Source: Pirellulales bacterium
GTDB taxonomy: Bacteria > Planctomycetota > Planctomycetia > Pirellulales > JAEUIK01
NCBI GenBank assembly: GCA_019694435.1
Contig: JAIBBZ010000006.1
Location: 167,963-231,962, forward strand
Reading direction: 5' to 3'
DNA length: 64,000 bases
Below are positions 25,094-34,520 of this stretch, piece after piece. A program made the position numbers and the translations under genes. The notes under the pieces are model-generated. The model ran no database searches, was not told where the DNA came from, and saw only the letters and a list, made by a program, of their open reading frames with translations. Within the stretch, counting starts at the first letter, position 1. Each line of letters starts with the position of its first letter.

Positions 25094-28000
25094 ATGACCA
25101 GTCGCCGGTTCGTTCACCTCCATTGCCATAGCCATTACAGCCTGCTCGACGGGGCCAGCCCGATCGGCGCTCTGGTCAAACGGGCCAAAGAGCTGGAGAT
25201 GGACGCCCTGGCCCTGACGGACCACGGCAATCTGCACGGCGCGCTGGAGTTTTATCGCAAGGCCAAGGAAGGCGGCATCAATCCGATCATCGGCTACGAG
25301 GCCTACGTCGCGCCGGGAAGCCGGTTCAACAAGGATGCCAGCTCGCTGCAGGAAGGTAGTTATCACCTCACACTGCTGGCCCAAAACCGGACGGGCTACA
25401 AGAACCTGATCCGCCTCGCGTCGAGCGCCTATCTCGAAGGCTTCTATCGCAAACCGCGGATCGACAAGGATCTGCTCGAAGCCCATCACGAGGGCCTGAT
25501 CTGTCTGAGCGGCTGCGTCTCGGGCGAATTCAGCCGCGCCCTGTTGCGGGGCGGCGACCCCGAGCTGAATCTCCAAGAGGCGATGGAGATCGCCGGCTGG
25601 TTCCGCAAGCTGTTCGGCGAGCGGTATTTCGTCGAGATCCAGAACAACGGGTTGGAAATCCAGCGGCTCGCTCTCGAGGGCGCGGTCGAAGTCGCCAACC
25701 GGCTCGGACTGCCGCTCGTAGCCACGAGCGACGCGCACTATGTCCGCCGCGAAGACGCCGTGGCGCAAGACGTGCTGTTGTGCATCAACACGGGCAAATT
25801 CCGCACCGACGCCGACCGGCTGAAGATGGAGGGGGATGAGTTCTTCCTCCGCGGGCCCGACGAGATGTATGACTCGTTCGTGGGTCTCGAAGAGGCCGTG
25901 GCCCGCAGCCAGGAGATCGCCGACTCGGTCGATATCGACCTGGAGCTGGGCAAACGGCACTTCCCTAACTTCACGCTACCCCCGGAAAAGACCTCGGCCG
26001 ATTATCTGCGCGAGTTGTGTCTGGCCGGGCTGGCCGAGCGGTATGCCGACGTGCCCGAGCGCTGGACCGACGGTCAATTGGCCTCCGAAGTGCGTGAGCG
26101 CCTGGACCGCGAGCTGCAGGTGATCAACACGCTGGGGTTCGCCAACTACTTTCTGATCGTCTGGGACTTCGTGCGGTTTGCCCGCGAACGCGACATTCCG
26201 GCGACGGCCCGTGGATCGGGCGTCGGCTCGATCGTGGCCTACGCGCTGCGTCTGAGCCACGTCTGCCCGCTGCGCTACGACCTGCTGTTCGAGCGGTTCC
26301 TCGACGAGAACCGGCTCGAGGCGCCCGATATCGACATCGACTTCTGCAAAGATCGTCGCGGCGAGGTGATCGATTACGTCAAGAAGAAGTACGGCGCGGA
26401 AAACGTCGCTCAGATCGGCACCTTCGGCACCCTCGCGGCGCGGGCCGCGATCCGCGACGTGGGCCGCGCGCTGGGGATGCCGTTGCCGCAGGTCGATGCC
26501 GTCGTGGCGCTGGTACCCGAGACGCTGGGCATCAAGCTGGCGGCGGCGATCGACGAAAGCCCCGAGCTGAAAAAGCTCTACGAAACCAACGCCGAGATCC
26601 ACGAGCTGCTCGACCTGGCCAAGAAGATCGAGGGCCTCGCGCGGAACGTCGGCACCCACGCGGCGGCGGTGGTGATCGCCGACCGGCCGCTGGTCGAGTA
26701 TGTGCCGCTGTGCCGCGTGAAAGACAAAGACGAAGTCATCACGCAGTTCTCGATGGGCGACGTCGAGCGGGCTGGCCTGTTGAAGATGGACTTCCTGGGC
26801 CTGCGCAACCTGACGATCCTCTCGAAGGCCGTCGAGCTGATCGAGCAAACGACCGGCCAGCGGGTGGTGCCCGAGAAGTTTCCGCTCGACGACCCGGAGA
26901 CGTTCGCCCTGTTGTGCCGTGGCGAGACGAAGGGCATTTTCCAGCTCGAAAGCGGCGGCATTCGCGATCTGTTGCAGCGGATGAAGCCGGACCACTTCCG
27001 CGACATCATCGCGACAAACGCTTTGTACCGCCCCGGCCCGTTAGAGGGTGGGATGGTCGACGACTACATCCAGGTGAAGCACGGTCGGGCCAAGGCCGAA
27101 TACAAGCACCCGGTGATGAAGGACGTCCTGGAAGAGACCCACGGCGTGATGGTCTACCAGGAACAGGTGATGCTGATTCTCAATCGCCTGGGCCAAATCA
27201 AGCTGGCCAACGCCTATTCGTGCATCAAGGCGATCAGCAAGAAGAAGCTCGAAGACATCGCCAAGTACCGCGAGGCCTTCATCACCGGCGCCACGGCCCA
27301 GGGGCTGAGCAAGGGCGACGCCGTCGAGCTGTTCGCGATGATTGAGAAGTTCGCCGGTTATGGGTTCAACAAGAGCCATTCGACCGCGTACGCCCTGATC
27401 GCCTACATGACGGCCTATCTCAAGGCGCATTACCCGGTCGAGTTTATGGCCGCGCTGCTCTCGGGCGACATCCAGGGCCGCAACTTCAAGAAGAAGGACC
27501 AGCTCGTCGAGCACATGGAGGATTGCCACCGGATGGGGATCGAAGTCGTCCCGCCCGATGTCAACCATTCGAGCGGCGATTTCACCGTGGCCGACGGCAA
27601 GATCCATTTCAGCCTGGCCGCGATCAAAGGCTGTGGCGGCCCTGCGGCGGCGGCCATCCAGAAGGCCCGGCAGGAAAAGGGACCCTTCGTCAGCCTGTTC
27701 GACTTCTGCGACCGGGTCGATCCGCAGGCGGTGAATCGCGCCACGATCGAAGCTCTGATCAAGGCCGGCGCGTTCGATTCGCTCGGCGTTCACCGCGCGC
27801 AACTGGCGGCCGTCGTCGAAAAGGCCATGCAGGCCGGGGCCGCCGTGCATGCCGACCGCCGCGCCGGTCAAAAGGGGCTGTTCGACGACCTGGTCGATGA
27901 CGACCCCACGCCGCAGCGCACGGCGAACTTGCCGAACGTGCCCGAGTGGGAACAGCGGCAGCGCCTGGCGAGCGAAAAGGAGGTGCTCGGCTTTTATCTG

Positions 28001-28669
28001 AGCAGCCATCCGCTGGCCGAACACGAAGCCGTGTTGTCGACCTATTGCAAATCGACCACGGCCGCGGCGGCGCTGGCCCACCGCACCGACGTGGTGCTCG
28101 GCGGCGTGATCGCGTCGATCAAGTTCAGCAACACGAAGAACCCTCGGCCCGGCAGCACGGCCACGCGCTATGCCATGTTCGACTTGGAAGATGCGGCCGG
28201 CATCATGCGCTGCATCCTCTGGCCCGAGGAGTTCACCCAGCACGGTACGCTCGTCGAGGCGGATCGCATCGTGATTGCCCGCGGCGTGATCGACAAACGA
28301 CCCGGCAGCGACGAGGCGAATTTCATCGTCAACGAATTGATCCCGATCGAGGAGGCCGACTCGCGGCTCGGTCACCAGATGATCGTCCGCGTGCACGAGA
28401 GCGAAGACGGGGCCCGGGCGCTCGAACAGCTCTATGAAATCCTCCGGGGCTACCCGGGCGATTGTCTGCTCAAGCTGGTGCTCGTGTTCGAGGACGGCGT
28501 GCGAATGGCGCTGGGAGCCGGCAAGCTGCGGATCGCGCCGGGTGTCGAGATGCGCCGCCGCGTCGACGAACTCCTGGGGCCCGGCAATGTGACGTTTCAA
28601 TCGAAGCCCATGCCGTCCAACGGCGCCGGACCACCGCGCCGCAACGGCTACGCGGGCTCACGCAACTAG
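25094..28669 (+). CDS. dnaE: DNA polymerase III alpha subunit (replicative polymerase)
   Basis: The 1191-residue product is full length. The N-terminal PHP domain keeps the metal ligands (HLHCHSHYS at residues 8-16, TDHGN at 42-46, SDAHYV), unlike the degenerate E. coli domain, so it may have proofreading nuclease activity. The C-family polymerase core carries catalytic Asp412 and Asp414 (PDIDIDFCKD) and Asp566 (MDFLGLRNL). GYGFNKSHSTAYA, the helix-hairpin-helix region and an OB fold (near residues 1000-1080) follow. The ATG at 25094 has GAGAGG just upstream. It is divergent from the glycosyltransferase gene, with 256 bp between. Confidence 0.97.
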   Translation: MTSRRFVHLHCHSHYSLLDGASPIGALVKRAKELEMDALALTDHGNLHGALEFYRKAKEGGINPIIGYEAYVAPGSRFNKDASSLQEGSYHLTLLAQNRTGYKNLIRLASSAYLEGFYRKPRIDKDLLEAHHEGLICLSGCVSGEFSRALLRGGDPELNLQEAMEIAGWFRKLFGERYFVEIQNNGLEIQRLALEGAVEVANRLGLPLVATSDAHYVRREDAVAQDVLLCINTGKFRTDADRLKMEGDEFFLRGPDEMYDSFVGLEEAVARSQEIADSVDIDLELGKRHFPNFTLPPEKTSADYLRELCLAGLAERYADVPERWTDGQLASEVRERLDRELQVINTLGFANYFLIVWDFVRFARERDIPATARGSGVGSIVAYALRLSHVCPLRYDLLFERFLDENRLEAPDIDIDFCKDRRGEVIDYVKKKYGAENVAQIGTFGTLAARAAIRDVGRALGMPLPQVDAVVALVPETLGIKLAAAIDESPELKKLYETNAEIHELLDLAKKIEGLARNVGTHAAAVVIADRPLVEYVPLCRVKDKDEVITQFSMGDVERAGLLKMDFLGLRNLTILSKAVELIEQTTGQRVVPEKFPLDDPETFALLCRGETKGIFQLESGGIRDLLQRMKPDHFRDIIATNALYRPGPLEGGMVDDYIQVKHGRAKAEYKHPVMKDVLEETHGVMVYQEQVMLILNRLGQIKLANAYSCIKAISKKKLEDIAKYREAFITGATAQGLSKGDAVELFAMIEKFAGYGFNKSHSTAYALIAYMTAYLKAHYPVEFMAALLSGDIQGRNFKKKDQLVEHMEDCHRMGIEVVPPDVNHSSGDFTVADGKIHFSLAAIKGCGGPAAAAIQKARQEKGPFVSLFDFCDRVDPQAVNRATIEALIKAGAFDSLGVHRAQLAAVVEKAMQAGAAVHADRRAGQKGLFDDLVDDDPTPQRTANLPNVPEWEQRQRLASEKEVLGFYLSSHPLAEHEAVLSTYCKSTTAAAALAHRTDVVLGGVIASIKFSNTKNPRPGSTATRYAMFDLEDAAGIMRCILWPEEFTQHGTLVEADRIVIARGVIDKRPGSDEANFIVNELIPIEEADSRLGHQMIVRVHESEDGARALEQLYEILRGYPGDCLLKLVLVFEDGVRMALGAGKLRIAPGVEMRRRVDELLGPGNVTFQSKPMPSNGAGPPRRNGYAGSRN

Positions 28670-28743
28670 CGCGCGGTCGTCGTTCGAAGTGCAGGTCGAG
28701 ATCCGCCGACGGAGCACTCGGTATTCACTTGCCGCCGAACCAC

Positions 28744-28773
28744 TTGCGCGTGCGGCCTCAAAACCGGCATAAT
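28744..28773 (+). promoter_or_regulatory. Candidate sigma-70 promoter of the DUF1598 gene
   Basis: TTGCGC (28744-28749) and CATAAT (28768-28773) are separated by 18 nt. Transcription from here would begin near 28780 and leave a 5' leader of about 265 nt. Confidence 0.45.
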
Positions 28774-28832
28774 CGCACTCCTGCGACGCAGCGGTGACTC
28801 AGAAACCGAGCCGTTTGCCGCGGAAATGATGC

Positions 28833-28944
28833 ACCTGGGCGGTACGGGTTTCTTGCCTTGCCCAGGTTGCCCAATTACCATCAAACGTAAGCCTTTACGG
28901 CCCGGCTGCCCGCACTTCTTTCGGGCAGCTCGCATGAACTGCCC
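28833..28944 (+). promoter_or_regulatory. Candidate regulatory leader RNA with alternative hairpins
   Basis: Hairpin A pairs ACCTGGGC (28833-28840) with GCCCAGGT (28860-28867), a perfect 8-bp stem. Hairpin B pairs GCTGCCCG (28905-28912) with CGGGCAGC (28922-28929), also perfect, 9-nt loop. The GGGCAG at 28923-28928 can instead pair with CTGCCC at 28939-28944. Hairpin B and this third hairpin exclude each other, as in attenuators and riboswitch expression platforms. No known riboswitch consensus was recognised. Confidence 0.4.
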
Positions 28945-29046
28945 AAGAGCGCTCCCAATTGTTCGGAGGTTTGCCACGCGCGTGCGCGGCGACGTCCGGC
29001 CCTTGGGAGCGACCGGACACCGGTCGGAACAGGAGAGCGTGGCCGT

Positions 29047-30420
29047 ATGCGTCGCCCCACTTGGTCGAACTTCTCTCTGGTCGGTCTGGTCGTAGCCGCC
29101 GTGGCGATCCTCGGCCCGTCACGCGGCTACGGCCAGACCGCCGGCAGCTTTGCCGGTGTCGTCGTCGACGCGCAAGGCTTGTTGCGGACGCAATACATCG
29201 ATGACCCCAGCGGGGTGCTGATGCGCGAACGCACGGCGGCAGCGCGGGCCACGCTCGCGGCCGACGTGGCCAAATCGAGCCCGCGGCGGATGGTCTCGCT
29301 CACGCGGCTCGAAGCGGCGCTGGCCAAGCGCCTGGACGAAGGGCTGCGGCCGACTTCCGAGATGCTCAACCTGGCGGGCCTGACGCGGGTCGAGTTCGTC
29401 TTCTACTATCCGGCGACGCGCGACATCGTGCTGGCCGGGCCGGCCGAGGCCTGGTCCGCCGATCCGGCGGGGCGCGTCTGCGGCATCGAGTCGGGCCGGC
29501 CGACGGTCGAGCTGCAGGACCTGATCGTAGCCTTGCGGATGTATCCACCGAACAAGAAATCGAACACCGTGATCGGCTGCTCGATCGATCCGACGCGCGA
29601 AGGGTTGCAGCGGATGCAGCAGTTTCTCGCCGAGGTCGGCAGCCACGCGACGCCCAACGACACGCAGATGATTGTCGATGGCCTGCGGACAAGCCTGGGC
29701 CTGCAACAGGTGAGCGTGATCGGCGTGCCGCCTGCGACCCACTTCGCTCAGGTGATGGTCGAAGCGGACTACCGGATGAAACTGATCGGCATCGGTTTGG
29801 AAAAGCCGCCGATCAAGCTGGCCAGCTATGTCGACAAGGCCAATGCCTCGGCCCGGAATGCGATCCAGCGCTGGTACTTCGTGCCGGATTATCAATGCGT
29901 CAAGAGCGCCGGCGACGGCCTGGCCATGCAACTGGTCGGCGACGGCGTGAAGCTCGTGGGCGAGAACGAGGTCGTCGGGGCCGATGGCGCCCGCTCCTCG
30001 TCGAACTCGGCCGACCGGGCCAGCGAGATGTTCGTTACGGGCTTCACGAAGAAGTACAGCCAGTTGGCGGCCAAGAGCCCCGTGTATGCCCAGTTGCGCA
30101 ACCTGATCGACCTGGCCGTGGCGGCGGCATTCATTCAGGCCGAAGACTACTACGGCAAAGCCCGTTGGTCGCTGCCGGTGTTCGGCGACGAGCAGAGATT
30201 CGCCGTCGAGACCTATACGACGCCCGTGCAGGTCGAAACGGTCTGCACGAGCGTCTGGCGCGGTAACCGCTTGCTGACGCCCGTCGGCGGCGGCGTGCAC
30301 ATCGAGGCCGAGCAGGCTCTGACCCCTCAGCACGTCATCGACGATGAAGACGGCGCCGTGGGCCAGGCCTACGAACAAGTCAAACTCGAACTGGCCGACG
30401 GCCAGTGGTGGTGGGACTGA
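29047..30420 (+). CDS. DUF1598 domain secreted protein
   Basis: The 457-residue product has a signal peptide (hydrophobic residues about 10-25, ending SRGYGQ). It is a planctomycete-type DUF1598 protein: VLAGPAEAWSADP, CSIDPTREGLQRMQ, the GIGLEKPPIKLASYV segment and the WYFVPDYQCVK segment are typical. The family has no known activity. The last third is rich in Asp/Glu and ends GQWWWD. AGGAGA lies about 10 nt before the ATG. Transcription probably starts in the 28744-28773 promoter, making a long structured leader, and stops at the hairpin at 30461-30491. Confidence 0.88.
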   Translation: MRRPTWSNFSLVGLVVAAVAILGPSRGYGQTAGSFAGVVVDAQGLLRTQYIDDPSGVLMRERTAAARATLAADVAKSSPRRMVSLTRLEAALAKRLDEGLRPTSEMLNLAGLTRVEFVFYYPATRDIVLAGPAEAWSADPAGRVCGIESGRPTVELQDLIVALRMYPPNKKSNTVIGCSIDPTREGLQRMQQFLAEVGSHATPNDTQMIVDGLRTSLGLQQVSVIGVPPATHFAQVMVEADYRMKLIGIGLEKPPIKLASYVDKANASARNAIQRWYFVPDYQCVKSAGDGLAMQLVGDGVKLVGENEVVGADGARSSSNSADRASEMFVTGFTKKYSQLAAKSPVYAQLRNLIDLAVAAAFIQAEDYYGKARWSLPVFGDEQRFAVETYTTPVQVETVCTSVWRGNRLLTPVGGGVHIEAEQALTPQHVIDDEDGAVGQAYEQVKLELADGQWWWD

Positions 30421-30460
30421 ACGGCCCGGCAATCGCTGGATCGAGCTTGTCGCTCCCGTC

Positions 30461-30491
30461 ATTAACCCCCGGCGAATTGCTGGGGGTTAAT
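30461..30491. terminator. Bidirectional terminator hairpin between convergent genes
   Basis: A perfect 10-bp inverted repeat ATTAACCCCC (30461-30470) / GGGGGTTAAT (30482-30491) with an 11-nt loop lies between the DUF1598 stop and the glycerate kinase stop at 30538. The A/T-rich outer arms provide the U-rich or A-rich flanks expected of an intrinsic terminator working both ways. Confidence 0.75.
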
Positions 30492-30537
30492 CGTTTCGAT
30501 CAGCGCGCCGCGCAATGCAGCGTTCATTGCTCAGAGG

Positions 30538-31929
30538 CTAATTGGCCCGGCGGTCGACCAATACGACGCGCAAATCGCACACGTTCGTGTGCGTGGGCCC
30601 GGTCTTGAGCAGATGGCCCGTCTGGTCGAAGAACGGGTACGCATCGTTGCGCCGCAAGTGTTCGCGCGGGTCGAGCCCGCGGTTTCGGATCGCGTCGGGC
30701 AACGACTCGTCGAGCCATGCCCCGGCGGCGTCGGTCGGGCCATCTTCGCCGTCGGTGCCGCCGGAGAGGAGTGCGATGCCTTCGATGGCGTGCCTGGCAC
30801 CGGGCGAAGCTGCGAGCAGATCGACGAGCGCGGCCAGCACCAGTTGCTGATTGCGGCCGCCGCGGCCGCGCTCGGAGACTGGGGCCAGCTTGACGACCGG
30901 CTCGCCGCCGCTGATGAGACAGTCGGGCCCGGGGCCCGCGCGCATCACTAAGGCCCGCCGCGCCAGCGCGCGCCCGATGTCGTCGGCCTCGCCCTCGAGC
31001 GTGGTTGCGGCCTCGAGCAGATAGGCATAGCCGCGACGGACCGCTTCGACACCGGCCGCGTCGACAGCCCGGGCATTGTTGCCGATCAGGTGGTTGGCCA
31101 CCCGCGCCGTGACGCGCGGCGCAGGTCGCCCTTGCGCCGAACGCAGCAGCTCAAAGACCGGGGCGCCGATCCCAGCTTCGTGGGCTCGATAATGTTCCAG
31201 AATCGCCAGGGCGTCGGCCGGCGTCGAACGGTCGGGCACCGTCGGTCCCGAGCCGATCAAGTCGAGCGGGTCGCCCAAGACGTCCGAAATCACCAGATTC
31301 ACGCATTGCCCGGCCCGGCAGGCGGCCGCCAGCCGGCCCCCTTTGATACGGCTGAGTTGCTTGCGAACGATGTTCAGCTCGGCGATGTTCGCACCGGCGC
31401 CGCTGAGATGTCGCGTGAGCGCCAGCTTGTCGGCCAGCGTGATGCCGGATGCCGGGGCGGGCAACAGCGCCGACGCGCCACCGGAGATCAGGCACAGGCA
31501 CAGGTCGTGCGGCCCGAGGCCGGCAACCAGCTCGAGAATCCGCTCGGCGCCGGATACGCCCTCGGCGGTCGGTTCGTTCACCCCGGCCGGACGGGCCGCA
31601 TGCAAATGAATCGCCGCGAGCGGCCGCACGCAATCGGCCGGCACGTTGATCCAGCCTTGGACCCGTTTGGCCGCCAGGAGTTCCGGTCCGAGGATCGCTT
31701 CGAGTTCGGCTGCCATGCCGGCGCCCGCCTTGCCCGCGCCGACCACTGCGATGCGCTCGATGCGCGTCAAGTCGATCACGTCGTCGCCCACGGTCAACAG
31801 CGAACCGTCGAGCGCCACGGCGTCGCGCATCAGGCGCTCGGAACGAACCGCCGCAAGACCGGCTTGCCAGATGGCCAATGCGTCGTCGCGCAGTTGCGTC
31901 CAGGGGCGTGGGGTGGAGACGTCGGCCAC
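30538..31929 (-). CDS. Glycerate kinase, DUF4147/MOFRL family
   Basis: The GTG at 31929 starts 4 bp after the stop of the upstream permease and gives 463 residues, the usual size for GckA/TtuD-type glycerate 2-kinases. The N-terminal DUF4147 domain shows AVVGAGKAGAGMA and CLISGGASALLPAP. The C-terminal MOFRL domain shows SGGTDGEDGPTDAAGAW and TGPTHTNVCD. It phosphorylates D-glycerate to 2-phosphoglycerate, feeding lower glycolysis. It is the last gene of a four-gene operon with a ribose-type ABC importer, so the imported compound is probably a sugar acid or polyol degraded to glycerate; that link is inference. Confidence 0.93.
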   Translation of the reverse strand: MADVSTPRPWTQLRDDALAIWQAGLAAVRSERLMRDAVALDGSLLTVGDDVIDLTRIERIAVVGAGKAGAGMAAELEAILGPELLAAKRVQGWINVPADCVRPLAAIHLHAARPAGVNEPTAEGVSGAERILELVAGLGPHDLCLCLISGGASALLPAPASGITLADKLALTRHLSGAGANIAELNIVRKQLSRIKGGRLAAACRAGQCVNLVISDVLGDPLDLIGSGPTVPDRSTPADALAILEHYRAHEAGIGAPVFELLRSAQGRPAPRVTARVANHLIGNNARAVDAAGVEAVRRGYAYLLEAATTLEGEADDIGRALARRALVMRAGPGPDCLISGGEPVVKLAPVSERGRGGRNQQLVLAALVDLLAASPGARHAIEGIALLSGGTDGEDGPTDAAGAWLDESLPDAIRNRGLDPREHLRRNDAYPFFDQTGHLLKTGPTHTNVCDLRVVLVDRRAN

Positions 31930-31933
31930 GCGG

Positions 31934-32968
31934 CTATTCCCGTTTGGCCAACAGCCCGTTGACGACCAGTGCCACGAGCAACACCGTGCCCAGGAGCATC
32001 GGGCGAGCCAGATCCTCGATCCACTGCACCTGGTTGAGGCCAACTTCGAGGACCGAAAAAGTGATCACGCCGATCGCCGTTTTGAGCATGCTGCCTTCGC
32101 CGCCAAAGAGGCTCGTGCCGCCGAGTACAACGCAGGCCACGGCGTCGAGCAGCAGGTCGGCATTCTGGTCCTGGCTGACGCTGCCCAACCGGCCGGCATT
32201 CAACAGCCCGCCGAGCCCCGCCGTGACCGAGCTGATCGCCAGGCAGGCGACGACGATTGTGCTGGTCTGCACGCCGGCCAGTCGTGCGGCCTCGCGATTG
32301 CCGCCGGTCATGTACACGTAGCGACCGAAGCGCGTGTGCTGGAGCACGACGTGGCCCACCACGAACACGCCGACGGCGAGCAACGCGCTGTACGGCAGCT
32401 CGCGAACGTCCGACAACGGAATCCCTTCGTTGCCCAGTTGTCCCAGGACCGTGGGCACACGAAATGTCTCGCTTTCGGTCAGCCAGCGCGACATGCCGGC
32501 CGCCACGTTCATCATGGCCAGCGAGATGATGAAGCTCGGCAGCCGGGCCCAAACGGTGAGCAGGCCGGTCGCCAATCCGAACGCCAGGCACGAAACCAAC
32601 GGCAGCAGGAGCACGCGTGCCACGCCCGATGCGGTTTCAGCGTGCCCGGGTCCGGTGATCCAGCGGGCAAACAGCCAACCGCAAAAGCTCGCGGCCCAGA
32701 GCGCGACCATGCCGACCGACAGGTCGATCTCGCCGCAGAGCAAGACATAGGTCAGCCCCACGGCGACGATCCCCAGCACGGCCCCCTGGCGCAGCACCTG
32801 CACCAGCGTCGCCTGACTCAGGAAGTTGTCGGTCGCCAGCAGGAAAAACACCATCAGCACAGCCAGGCTGGCCAGCGGCGCAATGTCGCGCGGCGACCAC
32901 CGCCACCAGCGCGCCGCGGCTCGCGGCTGTGCTTCACCAGGCTCAGTGGGGAGGGATTCCATCGTCAT
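31934..32968 (-). CDS. Sugar ABC transporter permease, RbsC/XylH type
   Basis: The 344-residue product has about ten helices and the BPD_transp_2 fold, with the family motifs LLCGEIDLSVGMV (about residues 76-88) and GRYVYMTGGNREAARLAGV (about 215-233). It forms the membrane channel of the importer with the ATPase encoded 6 bp upstream and hands over to the glycerate kinase gene 4 bp downstream. The start ATG (MTMESLP) is followed by a Trp/Arg-rich cytoplasmic tail. Confidence 0.93.
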   Translation of the reverse strand: MTMESLPTEPGEAQPRAAARWWRWSPRDIAPLASLAVLMVFFLLATDNFLSQATLVQVLRQGAVLGIVAVGLTYVLLCGEIDLSVGMVALWAASFCGWLFARWITGPGHAETASGVARVLLLPLVSCLAFGLATGLLTVWARLPSFIISLAMMNVAAGMSRWLTESETFRVPTVLGQLGNEGIPLSDVRELPYSALLAVGVFVVGHVVLQHTRFGRYVYMTGGNREAARLAGVQTSTIVVACLAISSVTAGLGGLLNAGRLGSVSQDQNADLLLDAVACVVLGGTSLFGGEGSMLKTAIGVITFSVLEVGLNQVQWIEDLARPMLLGTVLLVALVVNGLLAKRE

Positions 32969-32974
32969 GGGTGC

Positions 32975-34483
32975 TCAAGCGTGGCGCATCAGCGTGGCCT
33001 TGTCGACCGTCGCGTCGACAAACTCGTGGGTCAATTGCCCCCGCCGAAAAACGCAAATCCGATCGGCCTGGGCCAACAGCAGCTCGGGCTCGATCGAGGC
33101 CAGCACCACGCCGGTGCCCGAGGCCTTGAGCTGACCGACCAGGCGCATAATCTCGTCCTTGGCGCCGACGTCCATGCCGCGGGTGGGCTCGTCGAGCACC
33201 AGCACGCGCACCGGACCCAGCAGCCATTTGGCCAGCACGACCTTTTGTTGATTGCCGCCCGACAGGTTGCCGACGGCCAAGCGCGGCAGCGCCGGCCGGC
33301 AACCGACGCGCGCCAAGAGCGGCGCGGTGACTTGCTCTTCGCGCCGCCGCCACAGCCAATTGCCCACGGCCGCGCGCAAATGCGCGAGCGTCACGTTCTT
33401 GTAGATCTCGGCACGATGAAACAACGTCTTCGATCGATCGGCGCCGACCAGGACGACGCCCCGGGCAATCGCTCGATCGGGTCGCCCCGGGGCCAGCGGC
33501 CGGCCGTCGACCTCGATGGTTCCGGCGTCGGGCTCGAGTCCGCCGGCCAAGGTTTGGGCCAGCTCCTGGTGACCGGCGCCGACAAAGCCGTACAAGCCTA
33601 AGCACTCGCCCGGCGCGACTTCGAGCGACACCGGGGCAAAGCTTCCCTGCCGCGCCACCGCGCGCGCCGCCAGCGCCGGTGGCGCCGGGGTGCGCGGTGG
33701 CAGCCGCGTGGCGGTCTCGTAGCCTACCTCGGCCGTATCGAGCCGGTGGCCGAGCATGGTGTGGATCACATAGTGCTTGTCCAACTGCGCAGCGGGCGTC
33801 GTCTCGATGCGGCGGCCGTCGCGCAAGATGGTGACCCGGTCGCAGATCTCCAGCACGTCTTCGATAAAGTGGCTGATGAACACCATGGCAACGCCCCGCT
33901 GGCGCAGCCGGCCCACCAGGTCGAACAGCCGCCGCGTCTCGGGCGGGCTCAGGGCGCTCGTCGGTTCGTCGAGGATGAGGACCCGCGCGCCGCTGTGCAG
34001 ACCCCGGGCAATCTCGACCATTTGCCGCACGACCAACGGGCAACGATCGAGCCGCTGGTCGACGTCGATCTGAATCTCGAGTTCGGCCAGATACTCCCGA
34101 GCCCGGCGGCGCATGCCGCGCCAATCGATGCGCCCGCCGAAGGCCGTGGGCTGCCGGCCCAGGAAGAGATTCTCGGCCACGGAGAGCTGACCGATGCCGG
34201 ACAGCTCCTGGTAGACCATCGCGATGCCGTGGGCCAGCGCGTCCTGGGGGCCGGTCAACCGCAGGGGCGCCCCGGACAGCTCGATCGTGCCTTCGTGGTC
34301 AGGCAGGGCACCGGCCAGGATCTTCATCAGCGTGCTCTTGCCGGCGCCGTTGCTGCCGACCAGACCGTGGACCTCGCCGGCATGCAAATCGAGATCGACG
34401 CCGGCGAGCGCCGTTTCGCCCCCGAAACGCTTGCCGATACCGCGGCACGCTAACAACGGAGCTGGTGCAGTGACGGGCGACAT
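32975..34483 (-). CDS. Sugar ABC transporter ATP-binding protein, RbsA/XylG type (two nucleotide-binding domains)
   Basis: The ATG at 34483 gives 502 residues, matching RbsA. Domain 1 has Walker A (GSNGAGKST, about residues 42-50), a signature LSVAEN region and Walker B LILDEPTSAL. Domain 2 (from about residue 245) has a degenerate P-loop, a VGNLSGGNQQK signature and Walker B VLVLDEPTRGMDVG. It energises uptake through the permease encoded next. It lies 37 bp after the binding-protein gene. Confidence 0.95.
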   Translation of the reverse strand: MSPVTAPAPLLACRGIGKRFGGETALAGVDLDLHAGEVHGLVGSNGAGKSTLMKILAGALPDHEGTIELSGAPLRLTGPQDALAHGIAMVYQELSGIGQLSVAENLFLGRQPTAFGGRIDWRGMRRRAREYLAELEIQIDVDQRLDRCPLVVRQMVEIARGLHSGARVLILDEPTSALSPPETRRLFDLVGRLRQRGVAMVFISHFIEDVLEICDRVTILRDGRRIETTPAAQLDKHYVIHTMLGHRLDTAEVGYETATRLPPRTPAPPALAARAVARQGSFAPVSLEVAPGECLGLYGFVGAGHQELAQTLAGGLEPDAGTIEVDGRPLAPGRPDRAIARGVVLVGADRSKTLFHRAEIYKNVTLAHLRAAVGNWLWRRREEQVTAPLLARVGCRPALPRLAVGNLSGGNQQKVVLAKWLLGPVRVLVLDEPTRGMDVGAKDEIMRLVGQLKASGTGVVLASIEPELLLAQADRICVFRRGQLTHEFVDATVDKATLMRHA

Positions 34484-34520
34484 GCGTACGGCTGCGGCAG
34501 GCCTGGTGCTTGGCGACGGG

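Larger units (their letters stand above)
28670..29046. other. Gene-free stretch holding a promoter and a structured leader
   Basis: There is no coding frame of substance. The stretch contains a promoter (28744-28773) and a leader of about 265 nt with several perfect hairpins (listed separately). It carries the signals for the DUF1598 gene and probably the end of the dnaE transcript. Confidence 0.6.
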
